Assembly (NCBI RefSeq): GCF_001651805.1
Contig: NZ_CP015839.1
Coordinates: 4,216,001 to 4,280,000 of the forward strand
DNA length: 64,000 nt
DNA from: Marinobacterium aestuarii
GTDB lineage: Bacteria > Pseudomonadota > Gammaproteobacteria > Pseudomonadales > Balneatricaceae
Reading direction: 5' to 3'
Below, one piece after another: positions 46,721-58,644 of the stretch (positions are counted from its first letter, which is position 1; each line of letters begins with the position of its first letter). The notes under the pieces are model-generated. The model was not told the origin of the DNA. It ran no database searches and saw nothing but the letters and a program-made list of their open reading frames with translations. A program made the translations under genes and the position numbers.

Positions 46721-46874
46721 TTAACACAGCGGGTTAATGCATGAGGCAGGGATGCTTCATCATTGGCCGCAGGCCAATGCGAACGCCAGAGAAACCAGCA
46801 TGTCCACGCACTTGTGCCCGTTTTTCTGGCGTGACGGACAAATAGGGAGGGAACCTATTTGTCCGCTAGGTTAA
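46721..46874. mobile_element. MITE-like IS630-derived relic
   Basis: A 154-bp segment flanked by TA on both sides. Its ends TTAACACAGCGG and CCGCTAGGTTAA are imperfect inverted repeats, and the right end (as TTAACCTAGCGGACAAATAGG, in two parts) matches the left end of IS630 copy 1 in all but two bases. It carries no gene. A 12-bp hairpin CGGACAAATAGG/CCTATTTGTCCG lies at 46835-46865. Confidence 0.6.
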
Positions 46875-48568
46875 TAGCCCAGTCTCGCCTGCACCCAACG
46901 GCTCAGTCGCGCCACAGGGCCCGCCTCCCCCGTCACCAGAGCCTGCCCGAGGGCAGCTTCGGCCAGGCGGCGATAACGCTCGCGCTGCACCTGTGTCTCG
47001 CCACGGCGGTACAGCTGAGTATAGATGCGCGCCAGCTGGGCGTGGGCATAACCGCTGGCCGGTTCCAGCGCCAGCGCCTGCCGGTGAGCCTGCAAAGCCT
47101 GCTCAAACTGGGACAGCCGATAATGCAGAAATCCCTGCATGTTGTAGCCCCAGCTGTCCTCAGGGCGTTGTGCGCTATAACGCTCGGCGAAATCCAGTGC
47201 CGTGCGGTATTGCAGAAAGGCGTTTATCTGATAAACCGCTGCATATTGCAGCGCATCTGGCGGTATCGATTCCAGCGCCAGCAGGCGTTGCAGCAGGGGC
47301 TGCACGAGGTTGGGTCGCTGCGCCGTGCTGATGCGCAGGCGCAGCAATTCCAGCAGGCTGGCTGGATCATTGGGAGCGAGCTTCAGCCTCTGCTGCAACT
47401 GCTCCATCTGCGACAGTATGGCGCTATCGTCGCTACAGCGATAACGCAGCGCAGGCAGCGGCGGCATGTCCTTGCGACTCGACAGACTCACCGCCGGCAA
47501 CAGGTTCAGATAGGGGTAGTCCCCGGCTACGACATACCAGTCGGGGGCCGAACCCATCACCACCAGAATGCGCTGATGCACTATATCAAACTGCCAGCCC
47601 GTCGCGCCGCGACAGAACAGGAAAGGCGCATTGTCCCAACCCTTGCGCTGGCCAAACCAGATCAGCGCATGGTCGTCGTCCTGCAGCACCTCGTAGTCAG
47701 CCTGTTGCCAATGTGCCAGAGCCTGAATGACACGCGGGTCCGGATGTTTCGGATCGCCCATCGCCAGGCGCGTCATGGCGCTGTAGATATCGGGCTCCCG
47801 GGCCCTGGGCTTGCCGGCCCACTGACGCAGCATCGACTGCCAGGCGTCATCCGGTGTTGCGGCACCCGCTTCGCCCACGGAGCCTGGCGGTACCAGTGTC
47901 GCCGCCGCGGGCGTCACCCTCGCATCATCCTGATAGGCATTCAGATCACGCTGTGCCCCGGCACCGCCACTGAGCAGTGCGCTATCCGCCAGAGCAACGG
48001 TAGCGCCCTCATCGGCTATGGGCTGCAGCTGCGCCCGGGCCTCGATTTCCTCCATCACGGCAACCAGCCCGGTGCCCAGATCATTGGCGCGGTAATAGGC
48101 CCCCAGCTGCACATCCTCGATATAGCCGCTGAAGGCATCGGTAAACAGGGGTTCAAGCGCATAACCCACTTCCAGCCGCGCCTGCTGACGACTGTCGATT
48201 AGCAACAGCAGCAGGCCGCGCCCGCCGGAATCGCTGCCGATGCGCCAGCGATTCACCAGATCGACCGCCAGCGTATCCAGGCCATAGCCCTGGGGCAGAT
48301 CCGGCAAGGTCACGATCATGGCCTCAATGCCGTGCTGCCGGCGCAGCGCCTCCAGGTAGCGCTCGGCACCTTCGCGGTAATACTCAAGGCGACCGGCGTA
48401 GTCGAACAGATACTGCCCCGACCTGGGCCTGGCTTCCAGACTGAATTCAGCCAGCGGCGCAAAGGCCGGATCCGCCTGATCGGCGCGGTGTTGCTGCCAC
48501 AACAGCCCCAGGGCTGCAGTTAGCACTACCAGTAGCAGCCATGGCCGCAGCCGTGCGAGCCGGGCCAC
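46871..48568 (-). CDS. TPM-domain membrane protein with TPR repeats
   Basis: A 565-residue protein. An N-terminal membrane helix (about 8-25) is followed by a TPM domain (about 50-175, 'GRGLLLLLIDSRQQARLEVGYALEP') and TPR-like helices in the last third (about 450-550). It is third in an operon with DUF2089 and LemA genes; LemA and TPM proteins commonly co-occur. The stop TAA is supplied by the end of the MITE-like relic, so the natural C-terminus may have been shortened. Function unknown, possibly membrane-protein maintenance. Confidence 0.82.
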   Translation of the reverse strand: MARLARLRPWLLLVVLTAALGLLWQQHRADQADPAFAPLAEFSLEARPRSGQYLFDYAGRLEYYREGAERYLEALRRQHGIEAMIVTLPDLPQGYGLDTLAVDLVNRWRIGSDSGGRGLLLLLIDSRQQARLEVGYALEPLFTDAFSGYIEDVQLGAYYRANDLGTGLVAVMEEIEARAQLQPIADEGATVALADSALLSGGAGAQRDLNAYQDDARVTPAAATLVPPGSVGEAGAATPDDAWQSMLRQWAGKPRAREPDIYSAMTRLAMGDPKHPDPRVIQALAHWQQADYEVLQDDDHALIWFGQRKGWDNAPFLFCRGATGWQFDIVHQRILVVMGSAPDWYVVAGDYPYLNLLPAVSLSSRKDMPPLPALRYRCSDDSAILSQMEQLQQRLKLAPNDPASLLELLRLRISTAQRPNLVQPLLQRLLALESIPPDALQYAAVYQINAFLQYRTALDFAERYSAQRPEDSWGYNMQGFLHYRLSQFEQALQAHRQALALEPASGYAHAQLARIYTQLYRRGETQVQRERYRRLAEAALGQALVTGEAGPVARLSRWVQARLGY

Positions 48569-48574
48569 CCCGCC

Positions 48575-49528
48575 TTACTCCTGCTCGCGCTTGAAGGCAT
48601 CACGAATGCCCTCATAGGACTGGATCTGGGCCTCGAAATAGGGTTTGAAACGAAAGCCAGCCAGGCTTCCCACCATGTTGGCGGGGAAGGTCTGCAGGCG
48701 AGTGTTGTAGTAGCGGGCGAACTCGTTATAGCTGCGCCGCTCAATGGCCACGCGGTTTTCGGTGCCCTCAATCTGATCCTGCAGGGTGCGGAAATTCTGT
48801 GACGCCTTCAGATCCGGATAGGCTTCTACCGCCAGCAGCAGGTGCGTCATGGCCGCCTGGACTTCGCCCTGCGCCTGCTGCAGCGCCCGCAACTCGGTTT
48901 CATCCGGGGTATCGGCAGAACTGCCGGAGGCCAGAATTCCAAGGGCACGGGCGCGCGCATCGGTCAGCGCACTGAGGGTCTCGCGCTCGTGGTCCATATA
49001 GGCCTGAACGCTGTCGATCAGCAACGGCACCAGATCGAGCCTGCGCTGGTACTGATTTTCAACCTGCGCCCAACCGGCATTAACCTGCTCCCTCGCCCCC
49101 ACCAGGCCGTTGTACAGCCAGGCCATTAGCGCCATCAGCAGCGCCGCTACAATCAGGCCCAATGTCACAAAAGATACCGAAACAGTACGTTGCATGCTTT
49201 CACTCCTTTCCTGATCGAGCTGACCCAGATCAATCGGGCGACTGGTAACATCGGTCGTTTGCAGCGCCGCGGGCACATCGCCGGCATTGTTGGTCGCCAT
49301 CAACCAGAGTGCGATACAGAGCACAACGACCGGCAGCAGCCAGATCAGCCTTGGCCAGCGCCGCCTGCCACCCGCTGCCGATGTACTGCGCCCGGCGCGC
49401 CCTGCTGCCACATTTGCTGCATCGGCATCGCCGGCCAGGGCAAAGACCCGCCGCAGTCGTGCGGCCTCGGCCGGGGTGAGCTTGCCCTCGCGCAACAGGC
49501 GCGCAATGTCTTCTTCCTGGCTGTTCAT
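48575..49528 (-). CDS. LemA-family membrane protein
   Basis: A 317-residue protein. The N-terminus (about 1-60) has a short SHOCT-like helix ('DIARLLREGKLTPAEAARLR'), followed by two membrane helices (about 62-80 and 120-140). The LemA domain covers about 140-310, with 'NAGWAQVENQYQRRLDLVPLL' and 'YNEFARYYNTRLQTFPANMV'. It overlaps the DUF2089 gene by 4 bases and lies 6 bases before the TPM gene. Confidence 0.92.
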   Translation of the reverse strand: MNSQEEDIARLLREGKLTPAEAARLRRVFALAGDADAANVAAGRAGRSTSAAGGRRRWPRLIWLLPVVVLCIALWLMATNNAGDVPAALQTTDVTSRPIDLGQLDQERSESMQRTVSVSFVTLGLIVAALLMALMAWLYNGLVGAREQVNAGWAQVENQYQRRLDLVPLLIDSVQAYMDHERETLSALTDARARALGILASGSSADTPDETELRALQQAQGEVQAAMTHLLLAVEAYPDLKASQNFRTLQDQIEGTENRVAIERRSYNEFARYYNTRLQTFPANMVGSLAGFRFKPYFEAQIQSYEGIRDAFKREQE

Positions 49529-49917
49529 GCGGCACTCCCCTCCAGCGCATCCAGCAGGCGCATACCCTGATCGGCGCTCAGATCGCCCTGCTCTATCGCA
49601 GTCAGAATTTCGCGCCGGCGGCTGTCGTCGCGCTGCAGCTCCAGCTGCAGGCTGTCCATCAGCTTGTCGAGCCGGCTGCGCACCGTGGGATAGGACAGAC
49701 CGAGGCGCTCCTCCATCTTGCGCAGGTTGCCACCGGCCAGAATAAACTGCTCGGCGAAACGCCGCTGCTCAGGCTCCATCCTGGCGAGGCGCGGACGATG
49801 AAATTCACCCTCGTACCCCAGACCGCAGCCCGCGCAGCTCAGCCGCGTGATGCTTAGAGCACCGCCACAGCACAGACAGTGGGCCGGATTCAGCACCCGC
49901 GTCGCTTCTGCTTTCAT
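49525..49917 (-). CDS. DUF2089-family regulator-like protein
   Basis: A 130-residue protein. An N-terminal zinc ribbon (Cys pairs at about 14-17 and 28-31, 'CLCCGG' and 'CAGCG') precedes a helix-turn-helix-like region ('GNLRKMEERLGLSYPTVRSRLDKLM'). DUF2089 genes usually head operons with LemA/SHOCT genes and may act as their transcription regulator. The start is ATG 49917; a TTG lies one codon earlier. Confidence 0.85.
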   Translation of the reverse strand: MKAEATRVLNPAHCLCCGGALSITRLSCAGCGLGYEGEFHRPRLARMEPEQRRFAEQFILAGGNLRKMEERLGLSYPTVRSRLDKLMDSLQLELQRDDSRRREILTAIEQGDLSADQGMRLLDALEGSAA

Positions 49918-50123
49918 CAATGATTCTCAAGCTAGCCATCAATAATGGTAAGAATAGTCAATAAACTGAAGCCGAAACCTTGTAGAAATTAAAACTATGC
50001 CTGTGTGCTCAGAATACCTTCGCTGGGCAATAACGCAGACGCTGCTATTGGCTCTACTCGCTGCGGATCCAAAGCGCGTACTACAGTGATACAGCAATCA
50101 AAGCTGTGCCCGAAGGAGGATGA

Positions 50124-50831
50124 GTGAAGCCAGTAGCTACCAGCGCCGCCACGCGCACCGCAGACACAGTCCCCTTAACAAAAAGCCCAGCGGCCCTGCT
50201 GCAGGGCCGCAATCTCGGGCTACAGGGTCAGGGGCGCTGGATATGGCGCGGGCTTGAGCTGGCCATGGCCGCAGGCGAACGGGTCGCGCTGACGGGGCCA
50301 TCGGGCAGTGGCAAAACCACCCTGATGCGGGCCCTGGCAGGCCTGGTGCCACTAACCGAAGGGGAGCTGGTGCTGGAGCAGCGCCCGCTGCAGCACTGGT
50401 CAATGCCGGAGTATCGAAGCCGTATCGCTTATCTGGCGCAGCGGCCGGAACTGGGTGATGGTGATACGGTACAGGCTGTGCTGTCCGCCCCTTTCAGTTA
50501 CCGCTGTCATCGTAATCAAGACTACCCGCACAGTCTGATTGAGCAGGCACTGCACCAACTGGGGCACGATTCTGGCTTTTTGCAGCGCCCGGTGGGGACG
50601 CTCTCGGGCGGTGAGCAGCAGATTACAGCGCTGCTGCGCCTGCTTGCATTGCAGCCGGCCCTGCTGCTGCTTGACGAGCCCACGGCCGCACTCGATCCCA
50701 GGGCCGCGCTCGCGGTTGAACAGCTGCTGGACGCCTGGCAACGGGACACACCCGGCCGCGCCTGGCTGTGGAGCAGCCATGACAGCGACCAAATCACACG
50801 CATGTGCGCACGCCGGATAACACTGCCATGA
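50124..50831 (+). CDS. fetA: ABC exporter ATP-binding protein, FetA-like
   Basis: A 235-residue ATPase: Walker A 'GPSGSGKTT' (about 60), signature 'LSGGEQQ' (about 160) and Walker B 'LLLLDEPTAALD' (about 183). With the next gene it matches the FetAB (YbbL/YbbM) pair, linked to iron homeostasis and oxidative-stress resistance. It starts at GTG 50124, with AAGGAGG 4 bases upstream; an ATG just before is in another frame. It overlaps fetB (ATGA). Confidence 0.88.
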   Translation: MKPVATSAATRTADTVPLTKSPAALLQGRNLGLQGQGRWIWRGLELAMAAGERVALTGPSGSGKTTLMRALAGLVPLTEGELVLEQRPLQHWSMPEYRSRIAYLAQRPELGDGDTVQAVLSAPFSYRCHRNQDYPHSLIEQALHQLGHDSGFLQRPVGTLSGGEQQITALLRLLALQPALLLLDEPTAALDPRAALAVEQLLDAWQRDTPGRAWLWSSHDSDQITRMCARRITLP

Positions 50832-51637
50832 ACAGCCTGGCAACGGAGGGCTACTACTCCCTGAGCATGACCCAGGTTGGGCTGGCCGCGTTGCTGTTAC
50901 TGGTCAATGTTGCGCTGTCCATCGGCTTGCAGCTGGGGCTAACCCGATCCCTGCTAATCGCCAGTACACGCATGACGGTGCAGCTGCTGCTGGTCGGGCT
51001 GATTCTGGAATGGGTGTTTGCGCTCAGTTCGCCGCTGCCGGTGCTCGGTATCGCCCTGGTGATGGCAAGCCTGGCCGGAATCACCGCCGCCGGGCGCACG
51101 CGGCTGCGCTTTGCCGGTATCTACTGGGACAGCCTGGTGTCCGTGCTGGGCGCCGCCATGATAGTCACCGGGGCGGCACTGGCGGGCATAGTGCAGGTGG
51201 AACCCTGGTACAACCCGCAATACCTGATTCCCATGCTCGGCATGGTGCTGGGAAATATTCTCAATGGCATTAATCTGGGGCTCGACCGTTTCACCACCAG
51301 CCTGTTCGATCGCAGCGCCCTGATCGACAGCCGCCTGGCACTGGGCGCGACCCGCTGGGAAGCCGCACGCACAGAAATCCGCGAGGCGCTCAACACAGCC
51401 CTGACACCCACCATCAACAGCATGCTGGTCATGGGCGTGGTCAGCCTGCCCGGCATGATGACCGGCCAGATCCTCGCAGGCGCAGCCCCGGTGGATGCGG
51501 TGCGTTATCAAATCGTGATTATTTTCATGATTACCTCGGCCGCGGCCCTGGGCTCGCTCGGCGCCATTCTTCTGGCGTACCGGCGCCTGTTCAATGCCCG
51601 CCATCAGTTTCTAAAGCACCTGCTGATAAAGCGCTAG
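50828..51637 (+). CDS. fetB: ABC exporter permease, FetB-like
   Basis: A 269-residue permease with seven or more helices and the UPF0014/FetB core 'LGATRWEAARTEIREALNTALTPTINSMLVMGVVSLPGMMTGQIL' region (about residues 178-222). It starts at ATG 50828 inside the fetA stop, so the pair is translationally coupled. A GC-rich hairpin follows the stop without a T-run. Confidence 0.9.
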   Translation: MNSLATEGYYSLSMTQVGLAALLLLVNVALSIGLQLGLTRSLLIASTRMTVQLLLVGLILEWVFALSSPLPVLGIALVMASLAGITAAGRTRLRFAGIYWDSLVSVLGAAMIVTGAALAGIVQVEPWYNPQYLIPMLGMVLGNILNGINLGLDRFTTSLFDRSALIDSRLALGATRWEAARTEIREALNTALTPTINSMLVMGVVSLPGMMTGQILAGAAPVDAVRYQIVIIFMITSAAALGSLGAILLAYRRLFNARHQFLKHLLIKR

Positions 51638-51861
51638 ACCGTTCGCGGCGGGGCGCCGCGCCTACGGAATTCTTGTAAAAATGTGGCATCACTTTGGACT
51701 ACACTAGCAGCCTGTCGGACTCCCTCAGGTAGCAGAAACGGCAAGACCGGCCCTTGACGATGATCCCGATGGCTTTTTAGTCGCAAAAAAGACAGTTTAA
51801 TTTTGAAAATGCGCTCCCTGTCAGCTGGGTTTTCCAGCGGTTTTTAATAGAGGTATACCCC

Positions 51862-52374
51862 ATGCTGTATGATTTAACAGTTGTTCAATTCAGTAAAATG
51901 CTACAAAACCTGAGCGCCATTCTTGATAAAGCAGAAGCCTTTGCTGAAACAAAGAAAATTGACCCTGCCGTTCTGCTGAGTTCACGCCTGGCACCCGATC
52001 AGTTCAACTTGACCCGTCAGGTACAGATTGCCTGCGATACGGCCAAACTGGCTGTAGCACGCCTGGCAGGCAAAGCAGAGTCGGCCCCCAAACACGAAGA
52101 TGACGAAACAACACTGGCGGAATTACAGGTACGGATTCAGTCTGTAGTGGATTATCTGTCTGGTTTTACTCCCGAAGACTTCGCCGCGGCTGAAACCCAA
52201 ACCATCACTCAGCCCCGCTGGAAGGAAAAGTACCTGACCGGCCGGGATTTTGCTCTGCAGCACGCAGTTCCCAATATCTACTTCCACGTTACGACCGCCT
52301 ATGCCATTTTGCGCCACAATGGCGTGGAAATTGGTAAAAAGGACTACCTGGGCAGCCTGCCCTACAAGTCGTAG
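51862..52374 (+). CDS. DUF1993-family protein
   Basis: A 170-residue soluble helical protein that fits DUF1993 (DinB-like fold). It begins 'MLYDLTVVQFSKMLQNLSAIL' in the family manner and has 'QHAVPNIYFHVTTAYAILRHNGVEIGKKDYLG' near the end. AGAGGT precedes the ATG. Function unknown. Confidence 0.88.
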   Translation: MLYDLTVVQFSKMLQNLSAILDKAEAFAETKKIDPAVLLSSRLAPDQFNLTRQVQIACDTAKLAVARLAGKAESAPKHEDDETTLAELQVRIQSVVDYLSGFTPEDFAAAETQTITQPRWKEKYLTGRDFALQHAVPNIYFHVTTAYAILRHNGVEIGKKDYLGSLPYKS

Positions 52375-52496
52375 TTTTATCTAAGGCTGGCCCCTGTGCG
52401 CAACAAACGCGCTTTCCAAGCGGAGAGTCCAGGGAGATAAGCACCCCATCCCGATGATTGTCCAAGTTAAACGCATCGGTACGTCATCCAGCCCAC

Positions 52497-52537
52497 AAAA
52501 AAGCCCCTGGCTGCAGTATCTGCAACCAGGGGCTTTA
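52497..52537 (-). terminator. Bidirectional terminator between DUF1993 gene and fadA
   Basis: GCCCCTGG...CTGCA pairs with TGCA..CCAGGGGC (52503-52534), with six A on the left and TTTA on the right. It serves fadBA on the minus strand and possibly the DUF1993 gene on the plus strand. Confidence 0.9.
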
Positions 52538-52563
52538 CTCGCTAGAGTCTTTTTCGCAGTCAG

Positions 52564-55906
<3,343 letters not shown>

Positions 55907-56281
55907 TCTTGTTCTCCCCACCGGAATCTGTCCGGAGTCTTTAGTCGGTCCCGCCTGAAAGCCGGGGCCAGGGTTGCAGTCCCTGGCTTCAAACATCTTG
56001 CTACTGTTGACCATAGTAGTCTCAGCAGCCTTGGCAACAATGACAAAATCAGCCCGCATTACTGACAATTTATTTCAGTAAAATTTTTATTTATATATTT
56101 CAATAAGTTAAAAATATTAAAAACAAACCGTTCAATAACACTACGTTTGAAATCAGCTTTTTGAAACCCCCTGCCCGCCGCCTGCCCATCGCTGTGCGGC
56201 AGCTAACAGGCAGCGAGTTCAAACGCCGGATACAACAGGGCCGGCACAAGTGCCGGCACTAGGGGCTGAACGCCTGCGCAT
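55907..56281. promoter_or_regulatory. fadBA upstream region
   Basis: 375 bases without a gene. A strongly AT-rich stretch lies at about 56070-56130, where the fadBA promoter should be, beside CAAAC and GTTTG half-sites (about 56120-56155) that loosely recall PsrA/FadR-type operators. A hairpin GCCGGCAC-aa-GTGCCGGC at 56240-56257 follows the crotonase gene and lacks a T-run. Confidence 0.35.
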
Positions 56282-57031
56282 TTAACCGCGCTGCATGAAT
56301 GCCATAAGCGCGCCCTGGGCTTCGGCCGAATTCAGCCGCTCGCGGAAGGCATCAATTTCTTCCACCAGCACCTGCTGCAGCAAATCCTGCTGATGCGCCC
56401 GCAGCATCTGCTTGCTCTTGCGCAGCGCCTGTTGCGGCAGCGCCGCCAGCGAACAGGCTCGATCCCGCGCCCGCGCCAGCACCTGATCGGCGGCGATCAC
56501 TTCGTTGATCAGGCCTATGCTGAGGCCGCAGTCGGCATCAAAGGCCTCCCCCAGCACCAGCAGTTCGAATGCCCTGCGGTGCCCCGCCAGTTGCGGCAAC
56601 AGCAGGCTGCTGCCGCCTTCCGGCACCAGCCCCAGGCGCGCAAAGGGCAGCTGCAGGCGGGTATTGTCGGCGCCGTAGACCAGGTCACAGTGCAGCAGCA
56701 GCGTTGTGCCTATACCTACCGCATGGCCATGGATCGCGGCGACCAGCGGTTTTTCGAGCCCTGCCAGGGTCTGCAGCAGGCGCAGCGGCACCCTGGCCGC
56801 CTCGGCACTGCCGCCACTGCTGACAAAATCGGCGATATCGTTGCCCGCACAGAAGCTGTCGCCGGCGCCATTGAGCAGCACAACCCGCACGGCATCGTCG
56901 TTATCCGCCTGCTGCAGCATGTCGGTCAGGCCCAGGTACATTTCCCGGTTCAGGGCATTTTTTTTCTGTGGCCGGTTAAGGGTCAGCTCCAGCACGCCCT
57001 CGTGGCACCGTTGTGTAATCAAGTCAGACAT
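56282..57031 (-). CDS. Enoyl-CoA hydratase/isomerase family protein
   Basis: A 249-residue crotonase. Oxyanion-hole motifs are 'DSFCAGNDIADF' (about 60) and 'AAIHGHAVGIGTTLLLHCDLVYG' (about 100). 'FARLGLVPEGGSS' carries the acidic catalytic region. It is distinct from FadB and may be an isomerase or handle other substrates. TTGAGGA precedes the ATG. It lies 9 bases after the nitronate monooxygenase-like gene. Confidence 0.9.
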   Translation of the reverse strand: MSDLITQRCHEGVLELTLNRPQKKNALNREMYLGLTDMLQQADNDDAVRVVLLNGAGDSFCAGNDIADFVSSGGSAEAARVPLRLLQTLAGLEKPLVAAIHGHAVGIGTTLLLHCDLVYGADNTRLQLPFARLGLVPEGGSSLLLPQLAGHRRAFELLVLGEAFDADCGLSIGLINEVIAADQVLARARDRACSLAALPQQALRKSKQMLRAHQQDLLQQVLVEEIDAFRERLNSAEAQGALMAFMQRG

Positions 57032-57040
57032 GGCAAATCC

Positions 57041-58003
57041 TCAATCCCGATATTGCAGGCTGTCGGCCGCAAACTGCTGGCCGGCCTCGGTATATTCATG
57101 TTTCAGGCGTGCCACCAGTTCGGCGGTGCTTGGCACATCCTCGATGGAGCCCACGCCCTGGCCCGCCGACCAGACCGTTTTCCAGGCCTTGGCTTCGTCG
57201 CTCATATCCACCGGTTTGGAGGCATCGTGCTCCGTGTCCAGCAGGCCGGCGGCCTCCAGGCTCTGGCGCATAAAGCTGGCGGGAATGCCGGACACCTTGG
57301 GTGTATAGACGATGTCGGCGGCACGGCTGCCGATAATCATGTCCTTGTAGTCATCCGCCGCCATGCTCTCGCGGGTGTTGATAAAGCGCGTACCCATGTA
57401 CCCCAGATCCGCCCCGAGCATGCGGGCGGCAGCCAGATCCTGGCCACTGGAAAGGCTACCGGACAATATCACCACACCGTCGAAGAACTGGCGGATCTCG
57501 TTGACCAGGGCAAAGGGGCTCAGGGTCCCGGCATGACCGCCGGCACCGCCGCAGACGGCAATCAGGCCATCCACACCGGCCGCCGCGGCCTTTTTGGCAT
57601 GGCGGATATTGGTCACGTCGTGAAACACCAGCCCGCCATAGCTGTGTACGGCATCCACCACCTCTTTGACCGCCCCCAGCGAAGTAATCACCAGCGGCAC
57701 CCGGTGCTTCACGCACAGCATCAGGTCGGCCTTGAGACGCGGGTTGGAGGGATGCACGATCAGGTTGACACCAAAGGGCGCGGCCGGCACTCCACTGTCC
57801 CGTTCATGGGCCTGCAGGGCCGCGTTAATTTCCTCCAGCCACTGCTCGAAGCCTTCGCTGCTGCGCTGATTCAGCGCCGGGAAGGTGCCTATAACACCGG
57901 CCTTGCAGGTCTCGATTACCAGCTGCGGGCCCGACACCAGGAACATGGGCGCGGCAATCAGGGGCAGGCGAAGTCGCCCGTGGAAGGACTCGGGTAAGCT
58001 CAT
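57041..58003 (-). CDS. Nitronate monooxygenase-like flavoprotein
   Basis: A 320-residue FMN enzyme of the 2-nitropropane dioxygenase family: 'LIAAPMFLVSGPQLVIETCKAGVIG' at the N-terminus, 'GLIAVCGGAGGHAG' (about 145-160) for FMN phosphate binding, and 'LGADLGYMGTRFINTRES' near 205. In fatty-acid degradation clusters such genes often have unclear roles, so the nitronate activity is assumed from family. Confidence 0.87.
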   Translation of the reverse strand: MSLPESFHGRLRLPLIAAPMFLVSGPQLVIETCKAGVIGTFPALNQRSSEGFEQWLEEINAALQAHERDSGVPAAPFGVNLIVHPSNPRLKADLMLCVKHRVPLVITSLGAVKEVVDAVHSYGGLVFHDVTNIRHAKKAAAAGVDGLIAVCGGAGGHAGTLSPFALVNEIRQFFDGVVILSGSLSSGQDLAAARMLGADLGYMGTRFINTRESMAADDYKDMIIGSRAADIVYTPKVSGIPASFMRQSLEAAGLLDTEHDASKPVDMSDEAKAWKTVWSAGQGVGSIEDVPSTAELVARLKHEYTEAGQQFAADSLQYRD

Positions 58004-58066
58004 GCTGTTCTCCAGGCTTTATAGTTATGGGCCGCCCGTGCCATCAGGCCGGGCGTCCGGAGGCCA

Positions 58067-58621
58067 TCAGGTCGAGGGGGGATCCGGGGTATAGAATTCT
58101 GGCAACACACGCTGCACCACCTCGGAATTCTGCGCCCAGGTATGACAGGTATTGATAATGGCACCGCGACGCTCGGATTTTGCATCGCCGCTTTTCGCCG
58201 GCCAGAGCGTCTGTATCGCCGTGGTCGCCAGTGGCTGCAGCAGCTCGTTCAGGTGCGTACACCCCTTGACGCCGCCGACCCGTTCGCGGGTCTCGCGCAA
58301 CCAGCCGGGGCCTATACGGGTGCCTTCAATACGCTTGAACACGCCGACGATACCGGCACACATGCGTGCAGGCGCCGCATCAATGGCACACTCCACCTGG
58401 TGAATCAGAAAGTTCTGATCGATGGTCAGACGCATGCTGATGTCATGAAAGGTTTCGCCCGCCGCCACATAGCCGCCGCGCTCCTCGTTGTCGACGTCGC
58501 AGGTCTTGATATCCGTCATGCGGCCCTCTATATCCCAGAGGCCGTCTGCGCGCAGGAAACCCACACAATTGACGACGCGATGATGCTGCTGGGTACGACG
58601 AGCGGGTTTGGGTAACGGCAT
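58067..58621 (-). CDS. DUF2889-family protein
   Basis: A 184-residue soluble protein with 'DGLWDIEGRMTDIKTCD' and 'GWLRETRERVGGVKGCTHLNELL', the marks of DUF2889. GGAG precedes the ATG at 58621. The family often sits beside acyl-CoA genes; function unknown. It lies between fadD and the nitronate monooxygenase gene on the same strand. Confidence 0.85.
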   Translation of the reverse strand: MPLPKPARRTQQHHRVVNCVGFLRADGLWDIEGRMTDIKTCDVDNEERGGYVAAGETFHDISMRLTIDQNFLIHQVECAIDAAPARMCAGIVGVFKRIEGTRIGPGWLRETRERVGGVKGCTHLNELLQPLATTAIQTLWPAKSGDAKSERRGAIINTCHTWAQNSEVVQRVLPEFYTPDPPST

Positions 58622-58644
58622 ACTGACTTGCTCCAATCCTTGAT

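Noticed and set aside
46859-48202. 447-codon plus-strand open frame
   Set aside because: Antisense to the TPM-domain gene; no recognisable motif.
56393-57997. 534-codon plus-strand open frame
   Set aside because: Antisense to the crotonase and nitronate monooxygenase genes; composition is Gln/Arg/His-rich, typical of a shadow.
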